Source: Pararoseomonas baculiformis
Lineage (GTDB): Bacteria; Pseudomonadota; Alphaproteobacteria; Acetobacterales; Acetobacteraceae
NCBI RefSeq assembly: GCF_017813395.1
Contig: NZ_JAGIZB010000005.1
Span: 186,001 to 250,000, forward strand
Length of the DNA: 64,000 bases
Reading direction: 5' to 3'
Program-made: the position numbers and the translations under genes
The notes under the pieces: model-generated
The model's database searches: none
Seen by the model: only the letters and a program-made list of their open reading frames with translations
What the model was told of the DNA's origin: nothing
Part shown: positions 50,501 to 59,452 of the stretch, in pieces
Layout of the letters: each line of letters opens with the position of its first letter
How positions within the stretch are numbered: the first letter of the stretch is position 1

Positions 50501-51013
50501 CTATGACTTGCTGAAGGAAACCCGCTCGTTCTCGCCGCCCTTCGGGGGCTCGCCGGTCACCGCGGCTTTCACGTAGCCATAGGCGTGCAGGAGCTTCGAG
50601 GAGGGGCTGTCCCAGTATTCGGCGCCCGTCGCCTCTACCGCGATCAGCGCGATATGCGGATCCTCGGGCCCGTCCGGGAACCAAGTCTTCATCGACTCCT
50701 GCCACAGCTCCTTCTGCTTCGCGACATCGCGAAGCACCCGCGCCTTGCCGGAGATCGCGACGTAAAGCTGCTTCGACGGATCGGAATAGGAGAGCAGCAC
50801 CCGATCGTTCCGGGAGATCTCCTCCGTCTTCTCGGTGCCGCTGCCGGAGAAGAACCACAGGGTCTTGCCATCCCCATCCAGGCCGGCCGCGACCATGGGG
50901 CGCCCGCGCAGCTTCTCGCCATCCCCATGGGTCACCATGACGGCGGTCTGCACGTCCTTGATCATCTCGCGCACCTTCTCGCGCTGCTGGTGCTCGGTCT
51001 GCGCCTCGGCCAT
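50501..51013 (-). CDS. Pyridoxamine 5'-phosphate oxidase-family general stress protein
   Basis: 170 residues of the split-barrel FMN-binding fold, general stress protein 26 type. Features are VQTAVMVTHGDGEKLRGRPM near residue 25, TLWFFSGSGTEKTEEI (about 55) and VLLSYSDPSKQLYVAISGKARV (about 70-92). Relatives bind FMN/FAD and may reduce or sense flavin; a true PdxH role is unlikely given the short form. The ATG at 51013 follows AAGGAGAG, so I did not use the longer frame. Monocistronic, bounded by hairpins. Confidence 0.85.
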   Translation of the reverse strand: MAEAQTEHQQREKVREMIKDVQTAVMVTHGDGEKLRGRPMVAAGLDGDGKTLWFFSGSGTEKTEEISRNDRVLLSYSDPSKQLYVAISGKARVLRDVAKQKELWQESMKTWFPDGPEDPHIALIAVEATGAEYWDSPSSKLLHAYGYVKAAVTGEPPKGGENERVSFSKS

Positions 51014-51151
51014 CGCTCTCTCCTTCCCGCTGGGGTCAGGCCAAGCAACGGCCCCGGCCCAGGGCAGTTGCTCAGGGCGGGCCGCAGGGTCGTCACCCCT
51101 GCCGGAACGGCCTGGGAAGGGTGGCGAGGGATCACCCGGCCCGGAAACGGC

Positions 51152-51184
51152 AACGGCCGGTGCCCCAGGGGAGCACCGGCCGTT
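51152..51184 (-). terminator. Hairpin after the dedA gene
   Basis: A perfect 12-bp stem (AACGGCCGGTGC / GCACCGGCCGTT) with a 9-base loop, 25 bases downstream of the dedA stop on the minus strand, followed by GCCGTTTCC. A good candidate for the end of the ArnT-like/dedA transcript. Confidence 0.6.
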
Positions 51185-51209
51185 CAGCCCTGGCCCGGAC
51201 CGCGCCGGG

Positions 51210-51830
51210 TTAGCCGGAGGCGCCCCCGCGGCGCCAGCGGTGCCGGGTGCGCCAGAGATGCCAGACATAGAGGAGCAGCACGGCGGCCACCACGGCGATG
51301 CCCAGCGGCTCCATCCAATGGTCGATCTGCTCCCAGCGCCCCTCCAGCCACCAGCCCGCGGCCATGAGGAAGGCGGTCCAGCCCATCGTCCCGATGCTGG
51401 TGAAGATGTAGAAGACCCACCGGTTCATGCGCACGATGCCGGCGGGCACCGAGATCAGCGTGCGCGGCCCCGGCAGGAAGCGGCAGAAGAAGACCGCCGG
51501 GATGCCCCAGCGGATCAGCACCGCCGAGGCGTCCCGCACATCCTCCCCGGTGATGCCGAAATACTTGCCCACCTTGTCGGCCAGGCGCTCGATCCGCTCC
51601 TGGCCCACGGCGCGGGCGGCCTCGAACCAGCAGGCATTGCCCAGGATGGCCCCGGCGGAGCCCGCCAGGAACACGGCCAGCGGGTCCATCTTACCCTGGG
51701 CGGCGGCAAAGCCCGCCACGGGCATGATCGCTTCCGAGGGAATGGGCGGGAAGATGTTCTCGGCCAGCATCAGCAGGAAGATGCCGAATGTGCCGGTCGC
51801 CGCCATCACATCGGCGATGAATTGGAGCAT
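51210..51830 (-). CDS. DedA-family membrane protein
   Basis: 206 residues with several membrane segments. It has FPPIPSEAIMPVAGFAA (the FxxPxE-type re-entrant motif, about 28-45) and FCRFLPGPRTLISVPAGI (the R-x-x-PGPR motif, about 115-132), both DedA/SNARE-associated signatures. DedA proteins are linked to lipid-carrier (undecaprenyl phosphate) or phospholipid scrambling. It starts 3 bases after the ArnT-like gene ends, which fits a lipid-linked sugar pathway. Confidence 0.9.
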   Translation of the reverse strand: MLQFIADVMAATGTFGIFLLMLAENIFPPIPSEAIMPVAGFAAAQGKMDPLAVFLAGSAGAILGNACWFEAARAVGQERIERLADKVGKYFGITGEDVRDASAVLIRWGIPAVFFCRFLPGPRTLISVPAGIVRMNRWVFYIFTSIGTMGWTAFLMAAGWWLEGRWEQIDHWMEPLGIAVVAAVLLLYVWHLWRTRHRWRRGGASG

Positions 51831-51833
51831 GCG

Positions 51834-53513
51834 TCAGGAAGCCCGGAATAGGGTGATGGCCACGCGGCGGCCACGGACATAGTTGAAGCCGTCCACGCGC
51901 CCCACGGCGCGCGGGCGCAGGCCCATGACGGCTGCCTCGGCCTCGAAGCGCGGAACTTCACGCCCTTCGACGGCCACCAGACGGTCCGGCCCTCCGCCCA
52001 GGAAGCGCGCGGCGGCCGTGCCATCCGTCAGCAGGCAAGTGGCCGTGCTGGTGGCGAAGACGACGGAGGGCTCGTGATAGCCGGCGATGCCGAAGCGCTC
52101 CGCCGGCACGTCCTCCCCGGCCACCAGGGCGGCGACGCGCGGCGAAACCCAGGGTGCGGTGAGATTCGGCAGCACCCCGCCCAGGACCAGCCCATAGAGC
52201 GGCACGGCCAGGAGGGCGGCGGAAAGCCCGGCCCGCGCCCATTCGCCCCGCCCCGCGGCCTTCGCCACGGCCCAGAGCAGCAGGCCGGTCACGGGCACCA
52301 CCAGCAGCCCGGGCACAGAGACCCGCCCATCCGCCAGCAAGGGCAGGGCCACGGCGGCGACAGCCAGGCCGATCCCCGTGCCGAAGAGCGCTGCCCAACC
52401 CAGCCCGGAGAGCCACCGGGGCGCCGGCTTGCGCAGCGGGTCGCAGGCCCAGGCGGCGGCCAGCAGCAGCAGTGCGGGATAGGCGGGCAGGACGTAATGG
52501 GGCAGCTTCGTCGCCACCGCCTCGAAGAGCAGCCAGCTGGGCGCGGCCCAGGCGAGCAGGAAGCGCGTTCCCGGCCGCATCCGCGCCGCCCAGGCCGCGG
52601 GCAGCCCGCGCAGCACGAGGAAGGCGCCGGGGAAGGCCGCGATCCCGAAGGTGAGGAGGTAATAACCCGGCGGGCCCCAATGGGCCTCCTCGCCTGAACC
52701 CACCTTGTTCAGCATGTCATCGCCCAGGGCCTGGGCGAAGAAGCGGCCTTCGGTGGCAATGCCGATGGCCACCAGCCAGGGCAGGGCGCAGCCGATCATC
52801 AGCGGGATGCCCCAGGCCGGGCGCAGGGCCCGCAGCCAGGGCAGCCCGGCCCGCCAGCCGCGATCCGCCACATACAGGGTAAGCCCCGCCAGGAGCGGCA
52901 CCATGGGCGCGATCGGCCCCTTCAGCAGCACCCCGGCCCCGAGCGCCAGCCAGAAGCCCAGCGCGGCACGGCTGGAGAAGGCGGCGGGCGCCAGATAGGC
53001 CCGGCCCATCAGCCCCATGGCCACGACGATGCTGGCCAGCAGGGCCGCATCGGTCTTGGCGATATGCGTCTCCACCACCAGCAGCAGCGAGGCGGAGAGC
53101 AGGGCCGCCGCGAGGAAGGCCGCGCGCCGCCCCACCAGCCCGCGGCCGAGGGAATAGGTGGCCAGCACGGCCAGCCAGGCGCCAATGGCAGCGGCCAGGC
53201 GGTAGCTGCCGATCCAGCCCCGGGCGGGCAGGCCCGCCGCTTCCAGCGTGTGGACGATGCCGGCCTGGGCCCAGTGGATGCCCACCGGCTTCTTGTTCCG
53301 CTCCACCTCGCCGTTGCGGATCCGGACGTAGTCGCCGCTTTCCACCATCTGGCGGCTGGCCTGGGCGAAGCGTGACTCGTCCCGGTCCCCCGGCGGAAGG
53401 GAGAACAGGCCGGGCGCCCACATCAGCAGGCAGAGAAGGGAGAGCCAGAGCCGGGGCCGCCGCGTCTCCGGCAGGCGGTCCAGGGCGCCGGGCAGAGAAG
53501 GGACGGGAGCCAT
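51834..53513 (-). CDS. ArnT-like membrane glycosyltransferase (GT39/GT83 type)
   Basis: 559 residues with about a dozen predicted membrane helices. The N-terminal loop DRDESRFAQASRQMVESGDY (about 42-61) and RNKKPVGIHW (about 72-81) are the catalytic-side motifs of the PMT/ArnT superfamily, which move sugars from polyprenyl-phosphate carriers onto lipid A or proteins on the periplasmic face. The C-terminal periplasmic part is small. The donor sugar is not known; aminoarabinose synthesis genes are not in the window. It is translationally close to dedA. Confidence 0.85.
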   Translation of the reverse strand: MAPVPSLPGALDRLPETRRPRLWLSLLCLLMWAPGLFSLPPGDRDESRFAQASRQMVESGDYVRIRNGEVERNKKPVGIHWAQAGIVHTLEAAGLPARGWIGSYRLAAAIGAWLAVLATYSLGRGLVGRRAAFLAAALLSASLLLVVETHIAKTDAALLASIVVAMGLMGRAYLAPAAFSSRAALGFWLALGAGVLLKGPIAPMVPLLAGLTLYVADRGWRAGLPWLRALRPAWGIPLMIGCALPWLVAIGIATEGRFFAQALGDDMLNKVGSGEEAHWGPPGYYLLTFGIAAFPGAFLVLRGLPAAWAARMRPGTRFLLAWAAPSWLLFEAVATKLPHYVLPAYPALLLLAAAWACDPLRKPAPRWLSGLGWAALFGTGIGLAVAAVALPLLADGRVSVPGLLVVPVTGLLLWAVAKAAGRGEWARAGLSAALLAVPLYGLVLGGVLPNLTAPWVSPRVAALVAGEDVPAERFGIAGYHEPSVVFATSTATCLLTDGTAAARFLGGGPDRLVAVEGREVPRFEAEAAVMGLRPRAVGRVDGFNYVRGRRVAITLFRAS

Positions 53514-53603
53514 GCCCCGGCGCCTTAGCGGCGGGGGGGCCGCAAGTCGAGGGCCAACAGGATGGCGCCTGGGGCGTTCAGCCCCTGACCAAGGAGATCC
53601 GCC

Positions 53604-53822
53604 ATGTCCGACACGCCCGAAATCCAGCCGCCGAACCCCTCCCCCGGCCCGGGGCCCGCCCCGGGGCCGGAGAATCCGGTGCCCGGCCCGATCTCGCCGC
53701 CCCCGCCGCCCATCCCGGAATACCCGACCCCCGGGCCGGAAATGCCGGAGCCCGGCCCGATCGGGCCCGATATCCCGCCAATCGGGCCTGGCCCGGGCGG
53801 AATGCCGCCGGCCGTGATGTAA
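53604..53822 (+). CDS. Pro/Gly-rich mini-protein, 72 aa
   Basis: A short but likely real gene: AAGGAG lies 8 bases before the ATG. The product is nearly all Pro, Gly, Glu and Ile in repeats such as PGPGP, PEP and PGPIGPDIPP, predicted disordered or polyproline-helical. There is no signal peptide or membrane segment. I do not recognise a family. It is followed by a good terminator-type hairpin. Confidence 0.6.
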   Translation: MSDTPEIQPPNPSPGPGPAPGPENPVPGPISPPPPPIPEYPTPGPEMPEPGPIGPDIPPIGPGPGGMPPAVM

Positions 53823-53866
53823 GGGACGCAGCCCGGGGCAGCCCGGAAACGCCGCAACCCCGGAAT

Positions 53867-53891
53867 GGGCCCGGGAGGAACTCCCGGACCC
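53867..53891 (+). terminator. Terminator-like hairpin with T-run
   Basis: An 11-bp stem (GGGCCCGGGAG / CTCCCGGACCC, one mismatch) with a 3-base loop, then GTTTCG. It lies between the Pro/Gly-rich gene and the convergent TRAP permease stop, so it may end either transcript. Confidence 0.6.
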
Positions 53892-53897
53892 GTTTCG

Positions 53898-55961
53898 TCA
53901 GGCGGCAGCCCTTCCCCTGCCCTGCAGGGCAAGCAGCCCCGCCGCCAGCGCCATGCCGATCCAGTGCGGCGCGGGCAGCCAGGGCATGACGCCTTCCAGA
54001 AGGGCCGGGAAGACCAGCAGCAGCCCCGCCAGGGTGAAGCCCACCCGCTCCAGTGCATTGAGGGCACGGAAGAAGTAGCCCTGGCAGGCCGCCGCCAGGG
54101 CCGCCAGCCCCGCCGTGGCGAGCAGGACCTGCCAGGCCACGTCCAGCCAGGTCATCTCCGGTGTCAGGGAAAGCAGCAGGCCCACCCCTTCCGGATCAGT
54201 GACGAAGACGAAGGGCAGGACGAAGGCCGGCAGCGTGTATTTCCAGGCCTGGAGCGTGGTGGAGTAGGGCCCCGCCCCGGTGATGGCCGCCGCGGCGAAA
54301 GGCGACAGGGCCGTGGGCGGCGAAACCTCGCTGAGCACGGCGTAGTAGAAGACGAACATATGGGCGGCGTAGTCCGGCACGCCCAGCTTGATCAGCGCCG
54401 GCGCCGCGACCACGGCGCAGATGATGTAGCTGGCCGTGACGGGCACGGCGAGGCCGATGATCCAGACGATCAGCGCCGTGAAGAGCGCGGTGCCGAGGAT
54501 GGAGCCATTGGCCGCCTGGATCGCGATGTCCGAGAACTTCAGCCCCAGCCCCGTCAGCGTGATCACGCCCACGATGATGCCGGCGCAGGCGCAGGTCGCC
54601 GCGATGCCGATGGACTGGATGGCACCCGCGGCCAGCGCGTCGATCAGCTTGCGCGGGAACAGCGCGGTGTCCCGCCGCAGGAAGGACAGCACCACCGCCA
54701 CCACCATCGCGTAGAGCACCGCGAGGGTGGAGCTGTAGCCCATCACCATGAAGACGATGATCGCGACGAGCGAGGAGAAGTGGAAACCGTATTTCCGCAC
54801 CAGCTCCCCCGCCGGGGTGGAGGCCGGCGCCTCCACGCTCTTGCCCGCGGCGCCCAGGCGGCGCTGGTCCAGCTCCACCATGAAGAGCAGGGAGGCGTAG
54901 TAGAGGCAGGTCGGGATCACCGCCATGCGCAGCACGTCGAGATAGCCGATCTTGAGGTATTCGGCGATCAGGAAGGCCGCGGCCCCGAGCACGGGGGGCG
55001 AGATGATGGCGCCCAGCCCGCCCGCGGCCAGCAGCCCGCCGGCATCCGAGGCGCGATAGCCCACCTTCTTCATCATGGGCCAGGCCACCGTGCCCAGCGT
55101 GACCGTGGTGGCCACGCCGGAACCCGAGGGGCCGCCGAGCAGGAAGGAGGAGAGCACCACCGTGCGCCCGGCCGAGGTGGCCTTGCCGCCCATGACGGAG
55201 AAGGAGAAGTCCACGAAGAACTTCCCGGCCCCGCTGAGCTGCAGGATGGCGCCATAGATGGTGAAGAGGATGATCAGCGTGGCCGAGACATCGACGGCCG
55301 TGCCGAAGATTCCGTCCAGCCCCACCGCCAGATGCGGAATCAGGCGCTCGGAATCATAGCCACGATGCGTCCAGGGGGAAGGCAGGTAGTTGCCGAGGAA
55401 GGCATAGGCGATGAAGGTGATGGCAACGGCCGGCATCACCCAGCCCGTGGTGCGCCGCGTCACCTCCAGCACCAGCGCCACCAGCATCCAGCCGACGACG
55501 AGGTCCATCGGCTCGGGGAAGATGGCGCGGTCCTGCAGCTCGTCGCCGCCGGTGATAAGATACCATGTGCAGTAGAGCCCGGCCGCGATCAGCACCGCGT
55601 CCCAGGGCATGAAGCGGTGGCGGAAGCGCTTCGCCACGGGGAACAGGTAGAAGCCCAGCGCCAGGGCGAAGCCCACATGCACGAAGCGCAGAGTGGTGGT
55701 GGGCACGATGTCCCAGGCGGCCCAGAGATGGAACAGGCTCATCGCCAGCGCCATCGCCGTGCCGACCCAGGCGAGTATGCCGCGGAAGCGGTGCTGCGCG
55801 CCCTCCTCCTCCTCGATCAGCGCCTCGACCCGGGCCGTGGTGGCGGCATCCAGCGAGCCCGGCGCCACCTCGGGCGGCAGGCCGGTGCCCACCCCCGCGG
55901 CGGCGGCCGGCACCGCGCCCGGCGGCCCATCGGAAGGGGCCGCCAGTTCCTCGCGCCGCAT
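53898..55961 (-). CDS. TRAP transporter fused permease (4TM-12TM)
   Basis: 687-residue membrane protein fusing the small DctQ-like and large DctM-like permease subunits, as normal for TAXI-type TRAP systems. The N-terminus is hydrophilic; many helices follow. Family motifs are GGKATSAGRTVVLSSFLLGGPSGSG-type loops (near 260), AAGGLGAIISPPVLGAAAFLIAE (about 315-338) and SEVSPPTALSPFAAAAITG. It would use the Na+ or H+ gradient to import a solute captured by the TAXI receptor. The start overlaps the receptor stop by one base (TGATG). Confidence 0.92.
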   Translation of the reverse strand: MRREELAAPSDGPPGAVPAAAAGVGTGLPPEVAPGSLDAATTARVEALIEEEEGAQHRFRGILAWVGTAMALAMSLFHLWAAWDIVPTTTLRFVHVGFALALGFYLFPVAKRFRHRFMPWDAVLIAAGLYCTWYLITGGDELQDRAIFPEPMDLVVGWMLVALVLEVTRRTTGWVMPAVAITFIAYAFLGNYLPSPWTHRGYDSERLIPHLAVGLDGIFGTAVDVSATLIILFTIYGAILQLSGAGKFFVDFSFSVMGGKATSAGRTVVLSSFLLGGPSGSGVATTVTLGTVAWPMMKKVGYRASDAGGLLAAGGLGAIISPPVLGAAAFLIAEYLKIGYLDVLRMAVIPTCLYYASLLFMVELDQRRLGAAGKSVEAPASTPAGELVRKYGFHFSSLVAIIVFMVMGYSSTLAVLYAMVVAVVLSFLRRDTALFPRKLIDALAAGAIQSIGIAATCACAGIIVGVITLTGLGLKFSDIAIQAANGSILGTALFTALIVWIIGLAVPVTASYIICAVVAAPALIKLGVPDYAAHMFVFYYAVLSEVSPPTALSPFAAAAITGAGPYSTTLQAWKYTLPAFVLPFVFVTDPEGVGLLLSLTPEMTWLDVAWQVLLATAGLAALAAACQGYFFRALNALERVGFTLAGLLLVFPALLEGVMPWLPAPHWIGMALAAGLLALQGRGRAAA

Positions 55962-56935
55962 CAGCCGAGATTCGCCCCGGCTTCGCGCCAGAAGCGTTCG
56001 GCCGCGGGATGCCAGGGAATGCCGGCGGATGCGGTCTTCTGCCCCTCAAGCTTGAAGTTCCGCGCCTCGGCATGGGTGCGCGCCAGGTCCTCGCGGCCTT
56101 CCCAGGCGATGCGGATCAGGCTGGTGACCATCTCGGCCGGCATGTCCTCCCGCACCGCGAGCACATTGGCGACGGACATCTGCTTGTTGTCCGTGGTCTG
56201 GCCCGGATAGGTGCCGGCGGGGATCACCTCGTTGAAGTAGACCGGGCCGTATTTCTCCACGATCTTCGCGGTGTACTGGGCGTGATCGACCAGCCGCAGA
56301 TCCACGCCGGGGCTCGCGCCGAGATCGGTGATCGCGCTGGTCGGCACGCCCGAGACGAACATGTAGGCGTCCAGCTTGCCGTCCTTGACCGCATTGGTGG
56401 ATTCCGCCGGCGAGAGCCGCTCGCGCGCGCGGAAGTCCTTGGCAGGGTCGAGGCCCGCGGCCTCGATCAGGCGCAGCGCCATCACCTCGGTGGCGGAGCC
56501 CGGCGCACCGGTGGAGATGCGCTTGCCCTTCATGTCCTCGATGCTCTTGATGCCGGTGCTGGCCACCGTCACCACCTGCATGCGGTTGGTGTAGATCACG
56601 GCGATGGCGCGCGCGGGCACGGGGCGGCCACGGAAGCGGTCATTGCCGCGCACCGCATCCACCGCCGCATCCACCTGGGTGAAGATCATCCCGACGCGAC
56701 CGGCGCCGAGAAGCTGGAGGTTGCCCACCGAGCCACCGGTCACCTCCACCGTGGCGGACATGCCCGGCATCTGGCGGGAGATGAGATTCGCGAGCGCGCC
56801 GCCCAGCGGATAGTACACGCCGCCCGTGGTGCCGGTGGCGATGGCAAGCTGCTGGCTGCCCTGGGCGCGGAGGACGCTTGGCGCGGCGAGAACGAGGCCA
56901 GCCGCGAGAATGCCACGGCGCGGGATGTTTCCCAT
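55961..56935 (-). CDS. TAXI-family TRAP solute-binding receptor
   Basis: 324 residues: a signal peptide (RRGILAAGLVLAAPSVLRAQ), then a TAXI receptor fold. Signatures are IATGTTGGVYYPLGGALANLI (about 31-50), RVGMIFTQVDAAVDAV and GKRISTGAPGSATEVMAL (about 145-160). TAXI receptors bind small acids such as glutamate-type or other carboxylates; the ligand here is unknown. The ATG at 56935 follows AAGGAG at about 9 bases. It is first in a two-gene operon with the fused permease. Confidence 0.92.
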   Translation of the reverse strand: MGNIPRRGILAAGLVLAAPSVLRAQGSQQLAIATGTTGGVYYPLGGALANLISRQMPGMSATVEVTGGSVGNLQLLGAGRVGMIFTQVDAAVDAVRGNDRFRGRPVPARAIAVIYTNRMQVVTVASTGIKSIEDMKGKRISTGAPGSATEVMALRLIEAAGLDPAKDFRARERLSPAESTNAVKDGKLDAYMFVSGVPTSAITDLGASPGVDLRLVDHAQYTAKIVEKYGPVYFNEVIPAGTYPGQTTDNKQMSVANVLAVREDMPAEMVTSLIRIAWEGREDLARTHAEARNFKLEGQKTASAGIPWHPAAERFWREAGANLG

Positions 56936-57069
56936 CGTCCAGACTCCTTGGATCGTTTTCCTTAAAACGAAGCATAGACCGCCCTTTCCGCCGGGCGAAA
57001 GGGCCGATCGGCCAAACCCTCGCCCGGCCAGGCGTTCTTCAGGGCTGTGAAGCGCGAAGGAGGTGCCGC

Positions 57070-57252
57070 ATGGCCGAGGGGATATCATCAGGGCAAAGCG
57101 CAAGCCTGGACCTGCGCCTGGGCAACCACCTGGCGCTGAAGGCGGAGGTACGGGTGACCTCCGGCGGGCTGCTTGCCATCGGGGCACTGGTCTCTGGCAT
57201 CATCCTTTCGGTTGTGCCCCTGGTCTGGTCGGCGCGGCGCCGGCCCTACTGA
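57070..57252 (+). CDS. Single-helix membrane mini-protein, 60 aa
   Basis: A well-supported small gene: GGAGG 7 bases before the ATG. The N-terminal half is amphipathic (SLDLRLGNHLALKAEVRV), then one membrane helix (GLLAIGALVSGIILSVVPLVW) and a basic tail ending RRRPY. No family is recognised. Its stop overlaps the convergent MFS stop region by 7 bases, so the two genes converge. It is divergent from the TAXI receptor. Confidence 0.65.
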   Translation: MAEGISSGQSASLDLRLGNHLALKAEVRVTSGGLLAIGALVSGIILSVVPLVWSARRRPY

Positions 57253-58499
57253 TCGGCCCGGCTCTCCCGCACGCCCATCAGCAGCACCGCCCCCACCGCC
57301 ATGAAGGCGGCGGTGGTGGCGATGCCCGCGCGCTGGCTGCCGCTTGCCTGGGTCACCGCCGCGAGCACGGCGGGGCCGAGGAAGCCGGTGATGCGGCCGG
57401 ACAGGGCGAAAAGACCGAAATGGGCCGCCACCTCCCCCGGCGGGGCCAGCCGCGCCATGAGCGTGCGCGATGCCGCCTGGGCCGGGCCGAAGAACAGGCC
57501 GAGCACCAGGGCCAGGGCCCAGAAAAGCGCCTTGCCCTCAGCCAGCACGATGGCGATTCCGATCGCCACCAGGCACCACAGGGCGATCAGCACCATCCGG
57601 CGCGATCCCACCCGGTCCTCCACCAGCCCGGCCAGCGCCGCCCCCAGCCCCGCCGAGACATTCATGGCGATGCCGAAGAGCAGGACCTCCTGGAAGCTCA
57701 TCCCATGCACCCCGGCGGCGAAGATGGCACCGAAGGCGAAAAGGGTGTTCAGCCCATCCGTGTAGAACATGCGGGCGACCAGAAAGCGCAGCATGGCCGG
57801 GCGCGCGGGCAGGCCGCGCAGCACCCCGCCGATTTCGCGCAGGCCTTCGCGCGCAGAGGCGGCCCAGCCCGGCTTCGGGCCCGGCGCATCGCGGAATGCC
57901 GCCAGGACCGGCCAGCCGAAGGCCAGCACCCAGATCCCCACCAGCACGGCCGTGGCACGGATGGGTTCGCCACTCGGCCGGTCGAAGCCGAACAGCCCCG
58001 GATCGGGCCGGATGAGCCCGAAGAGGCAGACCACCATGCAGGCCAGCCCGCCCGCATAGCCCAGCCCCCAGGCCAGGCCGGAGATGCGCCCCATCCGCTC
58101 GGGCCTCGCCACATCGGGCAGCATGGCGTTGTAGAAGACGGTGCCGACCTCGAAGGCGACCGTCGCCAGCCCCACGCAGGCCAGGACGTAGAAGGCATGG
58201 TCCGGCGCCGGGCGGGCGAACCACAGGGCGGCGGTGAAGGCCGCCGTCGCCAGGGTGCAGAGCGCCAGCATCAGCCGCCGCCGACCGCCCGCATCCGCCA
58301 CCGCGCCGAGCACGGGCGAGAGCAGCGCGATGGCGACGCCCGCCAGGGTCTGCATCCAGCCCCATTGCGCCTGCCCTGTCACCGGATCGGGCGCCACGCC
58401 CTGGGCGAACCAGGTGGCGATGACGAAGGTGGTGACCACGGTGGGAAAGGCGCTGTTGGCCCAGTCATACAGGGCCCAGGCGAATTCGCGGCGGTTCAC
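57246..58499 (-). CDS. MFS transporter, Atg22/UMF1-type
   Basis: 417 residues, about twelve helices. The N-terminus REFAWALYDWANSAFPTVV is diagnostic for the UMF1 (vacuole effluxer Atg22-like) family; GAVADAGGRRRLML is the MFS loop 2-3 motif. In bacteria these are probable effluxers of amino acids or small solutes. The start is a GTG at 58499 overlapping the stop of the HD gene (GTGA), so both are co-translated. Confidence 0.88.
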   Translation of the reverse strand: MNRREFAWALYDWANSAFPTVVTTFVIATWFAQGVAPDPVTGQAQWGWMQTLAGVAIALLSPVLGAVADAGGRRRLMLALCTLATAAFTAALWFARPAPDHAFYVLACVGLATVAFEVGTVFYNAMLPDVARPERMGRISGLAWGLGYAGGLACMVVCLFGLIRPDPGLFGFDRPSGEPIRATAVLVGIWVLAFGWPVLAAFRDAPGPKPGWAASAREGLREIGGVLRGLPARPAMLRFLVARMFYTDGLNTLFAFGAIFAAGVHGMSFQEVLLFGIAMNVSAGLGAALAGLVEDRVGSRRMVLIALWCLVAIGIAIVLAEGKALFWALALVLGLFFGPAQAASRTLMARLAPPGEVAAHFGLFALSGRITGFLGPAVLAAVTQASGSQRAGIATTAAFMAVGAVLLMGVRESRADQ

Positions 58500-59080
58500 G
58501 GCAGCAGCAGCCCCTCGGCCATGGCGCGATCGTAGAGCGCCTCGATCAGCGGCGCGAAGGGCGCGCCCAGAGCGATGGCGGGCCCCATCCGGACGAGGCT
58601 GCGCGCGCGTGTCAGCCCGATCTCCTTCCAGGCCGGCGCGCCGCATTGCACCTGCTGGGCGAAGCCCTGCAGCCGGTCGCATCCCATGGCGAAGCGCGCC
58701 TCGGGCGTGGCGCCCGCCTCGAACTCGGCCCAGAGACGGGCGACATGATCCGCGAGCGCGGGCGGCAGCACGGCGAAGATCCGCCGCGCCGCCTCGGCCT
58801 CGCGCTCCAGCTGGGTCAGCAGCCCCTGGTCGTCGAAGGCGAAGGTGTCGCCCGCCTCGATCTCCACGAGGTCATGCACCGCGATCATGGAGAGCACGCG
58901 GGCGAGATCCGGCCTCGGCTCGGCCTCGTCATGCAGCAGCACGGCGCAGAGGGCGACCTGCCAGGCATGCTCGGCGCTGTTCTCGCGCCGTGCCCCGGTC
59001 ATCGCCGCCCGATCCACATGCTTCAGCCGGTCGGACAGGGCGATGAAGTCGAGCAGCGCCGCGCCCTGCGCGGGCCGCAT
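58496..59080 (-). CDS. HD-domain hydrolase (YfbR-like)
   Basis: 194 residues. HD-phosphohydrolase metal ligands are visible: ENSAEHAWQVAL (His, about 37), VLSMIAVHDLVEIEAGD (His-Asp, about 68) and a later Asp in CDRLQGF (about 133). Relatives are 5'-deoxyribonucleotidases. It is sandwiched by one-base and four-base overlaps with the YciI-like and MFS genes, so it is part of a three-gene operon. Confidence 0.88.
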   Translation of the reverse strand: MRPAQGAALLDFIALSDRLKHVDRAAMTGARRENSAEHAWQVALCAVLLHDEAEPRPDLARVLSMIAVHDLVEIEAGDTFAFDDQGLLTQLEREAEAARRIFAVLPPALADHVARLWAEFEAGATPEARFAMGCDRLQGFAQQVQCGAPAWKEIGLTRARSLVRMGPAIALGAPFAPLIEALYDRAMAEGLLLP

Positions 59081-59385
59081 CAGGCGGGTGCCGCGGGATG
59101 GAGGCAGGCCGGCATCGGATGCAGTTCGGACCCGAAGCCGCGCCCGGCGCGCAGCACCGGATCCCCCTCCACCAGCGCGGCGGCCGCCCCGGCATCCGGC
59201 GCCTGGAGGATACAGAGGCCGTAAACCCCGCGCGGGTCGGCCACGGGGCCGAAAGCCACCACCTGCCCCTGCGCCATGAGCCCGCGCCAGTATTCGGCAT
59301 GCGTGCCCATCAGCTCGCCCTCCTCGGCCGTCATATCGGCCGGAAAGGAGGGACGCGGCGGCAGCAGGCGGAACAGGAAATACAT
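59080..59385 (-). CDS. YciI-like (YCII-related) protein
   Basis: 101 residues with the ferredoxin-like YCII pattern: MYFLFRLLPPRPSF, EEGELMGTHAEYW, GQVVAFGPVADPRGVYG and DPVLRAG. Family members are thought to be small enzymes or chaperones in metabolism, with a conserved His/Asp pair; here HAEYW and VADPRG hold them. Its stop overlaps the HD gene start (TGATG). The ATG at 59385 is preferred over the longer frame that runs into glutamate dehydrogenase. Confidence 0.8.
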   Translation of the reverse strand: MYFLFRLLPPRPSFPADMTAEEGELMGTHAEYWRGLMAQGQVVAFGPVADPRGVYGLCILQAPDAGAAAALVEGDPVLRAGRGFGSELHPMPACLHPAAPA

Positions 59386-59452
59386 GGCGCGGAGGCTAGG
59401 CGCTGCGCCCCGGCCCGTCCATCGAGGCGGGCCGGGGGCGGCGCGGGTCGCC

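Noticed and set aside
53865-56210. 781-codon plus-strand frame opposite the TRAP permease
   Set aside because: Low-complexity His/Gln/Arg/Gly product, antisense to a clear membrane protein; a shadow.
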